Part shown: positions 6,162 to 7,570 of the stretch, piece after piece | How positions within the stretch are numbered: the first letter of the stretch is position 1 | Layout: the number at the start of each line of letters is the position of its first letter | From: RGIG2161 sp964525525 | GTDB taxonomy: Bacteria; Bacillota; Clostridia; Oscillospirales; CAG-272 | NCBI GenBank assembly: GCA_964525525.1 | Contig: CAZGHD010000106.1 | Span: 1 to 7,570, forward strand | Direction of reading: 5' to 3' | DNA length: 7,570 bases | Notes under the pieces: generated by a model | Database searches by the model: none | Told to the model about the DNA's origin: nothing | The model's input: only the letters and a program-made list of their open reading frames with translations | Made by a program: the position numbers and the translations under genes

Positions 6162-6394
6162 AGGAAGTGATCCTGCGGTGCCACCCTGCTTGGCGCATAG
6201 CGCCCACTTAGTGCATACTATCATATGCCGGTATCATTTACGGAGAAACCAATCCGTCTCGCATACTAAGGCAAAACGCCCTTTCCGCTCGCCCTCGGAA
6301 GCCCATTCAATTTCGGATCTTACACCGCGATCACACCACCCGCGGCTCTCTTTGGAAAGACGTATCGAAACCTACTTACTCTTCTTCATCGGTT
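6132..6394 (-). ncRNA. T-box riboswitch, tryptophan specific, controlling the TrpB2 gene
   Basis: A complete T-box leader of about 260 nt lies between the promoter and the trpB coding region. The T-box proper, AGGGTGGCACCGCAGG (6172-6187, minus strand), matches the family consensus AGGGTGGNACCGCG closely. Stem I begins with the S-turn type AGTAAGTA (6373-6380). Its distal arm has CCGCG pairing with CGCGG (6325-6346 region). The specifier loop reads GAATGGG, giving UGG (6303-6305), the Trp codon. The UGGC bulge complements a GCCA 3' end, and bacterial tRNA-Trp has discriminator G73, so both contacts agree on Trp. Further hairpins include ACGGA/TCCGT (about 6239-6257) and GGCGC/GCGCC just before the T-box. 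Known mechanism: uncharged tRNA stabilises an antiterminator, allowing read-through into trpB. An AUG (Met) specifier shifted by one base is the only alternative I considered. Confidence 0.95.
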
Positions 6395-6400
6395 TATATG

Positions 6401-6429
6401 ATTATATCACCGTTTTTGATTTTTGTCAA
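6401..6429 (-). promoter_or_regulatory. Sigma-A promoter of the T-box/trpB transcript
   Basis: On the minus strand consensus TTGACA (6424-6429), a 17-nt spacer and consensus TATAAT (6401-6406) are present. TG one base before the -10 adds an extended -10. Predicted transcription start is near 6394, immediately before T-box stem I. A strong unregulated promoter is the usual partner of attenuation-type control. Confidence 0.93.
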
Positions 6430-6643
6430 TAAAAAAGAGAAAATTCGTAAAAAGTTGCAATTTTATTCCTTATATTTATTCATCTATGCGGAAAATGTGC
6501 GGATTTCGCACCCCAAATCCACCAAAAATGAAATTTTAAAATATTTTCTTGCATAACTTTCGGTGAAAACGCTGTTTTTTTAAGTTTTTAAGGCTCAAAA
6601 ACAGTGAAAAACAATATTTTTTTGATTTTTGCAAAAATTTTTC
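6430..6643. other. AT-rich divergent intergenic region upstream of gdhA
   Basis: About 210 bases separate the leftward T-box promoter from the rightward gdhA promoter. No coding region or known RNA is recognised. Visible structure includes a small hairpin GTGCG/CGCAC (6497-6511, loop 5), an 8-bp inverted repeat CTGTTTTT/AAAAACAG (6572-6579 and 6597-6604), and the direct repeat TTTTCTTGCAT (6544-6554 and 6639-6649). A perfect 14-bp palindrome, ATTTTTGCAAAAAT (6625-6638), abuts the gdhA promoter. These are operator candidates only. Confidence 0.5.
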
Positions 6644-6672
6644 TTGCATTTTGACGATATATGGAGTATAAT
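6644..6672 (+). promoter_or_regulatory. Promoter of gdhA
   Basis: A consensus -10 TATAAT (6667-6672) has TTGCAT (6644-6649) 17 nt upstream as a partial -35 match. TTGACG (6651-6656) looks better as a -35 but is only 10 nt from the -10, too close to serve it. The predicted start near 6679 gives a leader of about 39 nt holding GGAGG (6704-6708). A weak -35 beside a palindrome suggests regulated expression. Confidence 0.7.
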
Positions 6673-6717
6673 AATCACAATAAAAATATTCTTATATATA
6701 TTTGGAGGCACATACAA

Positions 6718-7570
6718 ATGAGTTTCAAAAGTGAATATCTGTCGAAAGTTTACGACAGTGTTGTAAAAAGAAATCCCGGCGAGCCCGAGTTTCTTCAGGC
6801 AGTAAAAGAGGTTTTTGAGTCTCTTGAGCCGGTTATCGCACTTCATCCCGAGTATGAAAAAGCAGGCATCATGGAGAGAATGGTAGAGCCCGAGCGTTCT
6901 ATCCTATTCCGCGTAAGCTGGGTTGACGACAACGGCAACGTTCAGGTAAACAGAGGTTACAGAGTTCAGTTCAACTCTGCTATCGGCCCTTACAAGGGCG
7001 GTCTCCGTTTCCATCCCACCGTTAACTCCTCCGTTATCAAGTTCCTCGGCTTTGAGCAGACCTTCAAGAACAGCCTTACCGGTCTTCCTATGGGCGGCGG
7101 TAAGGGCGGTTCCGACTTCGATCCTCAGGGCAAGTCCGACGGAGAGGTTATGCGTTTCTGCCAGAGCTTTATGACCGAGCTCGCTAAGCACATCGGTGCT
7201 GATACCGACGTTCCCGCAGGCGACATCGGAGTTGGCGCACGTGAGGTTGGTTACCTCTTCGGTCAGTATAAGCGTCTTCGTAACGAGTTCACCGGCGTTC
7301 TCACCGGTAAGGGCATTTCTTACGGCGGTTCTCTTATCCGTCCCGAGGCTACCGGCTTCGGCGCAGTTTACTACACTGTTGAAATGCTCAAGCACTTCGG
7401 CGATGACATCAAGGGCAAGACCGTTGCTATCTCCGGCTTCGGTAACGTTGCTTGGGGTACTGCTAAGAAGATCGCAGAGCTCGGCGGTAAGGTAGTTACC
7501 ATCTCCGGTCCCGACGGTTACATATACGATCCCGACGGAGTTTCCACTCCCGAGAAGATCGCTTACATGC
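6718..7570 (+). CDS. gdhA: Glutamate dehydrogenase, hexameric class I, 5' part (runs off right edge)
   Basis: The first 284 residues of glutamate dehydrogenase, which interconverts 2-oxoglutarate plus ammonia and L-glutamate. Family-defining segments are PYKGGLRFHPTVN (91-103) with Lys93, LPMGGGKGGSDFDP (123-136) with Lys129, and PAGDIGVGAREVG (166-178) with catalytic Asp169. The Rossmann domain begins around 232 with the dinucleotide loop SGFGNVAWG (239-247). Full-length enzymes are near 445-450 residues, so about 63% is present. GGAGG (6704-6708) lies 9 nt before the ATG. Codon use is strongly biased (AAG, GGC, GTT, TTC), suggesting high expression. Phe241 and Pro265 (in SGPDGYIYD) correspond to the residues that favour NAD in the Clostridium symbiosum enzyme, so NAD dependence is more likely than NADP; this is inferred from those positions. 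Confidence 0.97.
   Translation, partial: MSFKSEYLSKVYDSVVKRNPGEPEFLQAVKEVFESLEPVIALHPEYEKAGIMERMVEPERSILFRVSWVDDNGNVQVNRGYRVQFNSAIGPYKGGLRFHPTVNSSVIKFLGFEQTFKNSLTGLPMGGGKGGSDFDPQGKSDGEVMRFCQSFMTELAKHIGADTDVPAGDIGVGAREVGYLFGQYKRLRNEFTGVLTGKGISYGGSLIRPEATGFGAVYYTVEMLKHFGDDIKGKTVAISGFGNVAWGTAKKIAELGGKVVTISGPDGYIYDPDGVSTPEKIAYM

Noticed and set aside
6097..6207. Upstream extension of the TrpB2 reading frame by 37 codons
   Set aside because: This stretch is the T-box antiterminator/terminator RNA. A ribosome site stands just before the start at 6096, and the extension has no similarity to TrpB.
5059..6432. Long plus-strand open frame of 457 codons antisense to the TrpB2 gene
   Set aside because: It mirrors the trpB coding strand and T-box, has no recognisable domain or ribosome site, and results from the codon bias of the true gene.
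6651..6672. TTGACG as the -35 of gdhA
   Set aside because: The spacer to TATAAT would be only 10 nt, too short for a housekeeping promoter; TTGCAT at 6644 has the correct 17-nt spacing.
6904..7395. Minus-strand open frame of 163 codons within gdhA
   Set aside because: It is antisense to highly conserved GDH sequence and explained by gdhA's strong codon bias.

Overview
The window reads as ordinary chromosomal DNA of a Gram-positive anaerobe of the class Clostridia. The Oscillospirales/Ruminococcus side is the best guess, from protein resemblance only. The evidence is strong AGGAGG-type ribosome sites, near-perfect TTGACA-N17-TATAAT promoters, a tRNA-sensing T-box leader, and a glutamate dehydrogenase of the Clostridium symbiosum type. 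Highly expressed genes (rplM, gdhA) have a visibly stronger codon bias than the rest. I see no mobile element, CRISPR array, tRNA or rRNA gene.

Layout, left to right. Bases 1-226 (minus) are the 5' part of rplM (ribosomal protein L13), with a perfect promoter and a short hairpin-containing leader. An AT-rich intergenic stretch follows, then a plus-strand HAD-superfamily sugar-phosphatase-like gene (533-1327). It ends at a 16-bp terminator hairpin shared with the convergent gene at 1375-3066 (minus). That gene encodes an ECF-type sigma factor carrying about 400 extra C-terminal residues. Next come uxaC, glucuronate isomerase (3187-4608, minus), and a TrpB2-type tryptophan synthase beta chain (4723-6096, minus). 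The latter is preceded by a complete Trp-specific T-box riboswitch (about 6132-6394) and its promoter. Finally gdhA (glutamate dehydrogenase, plus) starts at 6718 and runs off the right end.

Nearly every gene here is its own transcription unit with its own promoter and terminator, so the window is a set of adjacent single genes rather than one pathway. The best-resolved regulatory logic is the T-box. Its specifier triplet reads UGG (Trp) and its UGGC bulge matches the GCCA end of tRNA-Trp, so uncharged tRNA-Trp should switch on a stand-alone TrpB2. The least explained item is the sigma factor. Its long tail contains a winged-helix-like segment and several cysteine pairs, no anti-sigma gene is adjacent, and upstream of it lie an ECF-like promoter and a perfect 12-bp palindrome. 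I do not claim a new multi-gene system. The sigma factor with its promoter and palindrome is the strongest candidate for something undescribed.
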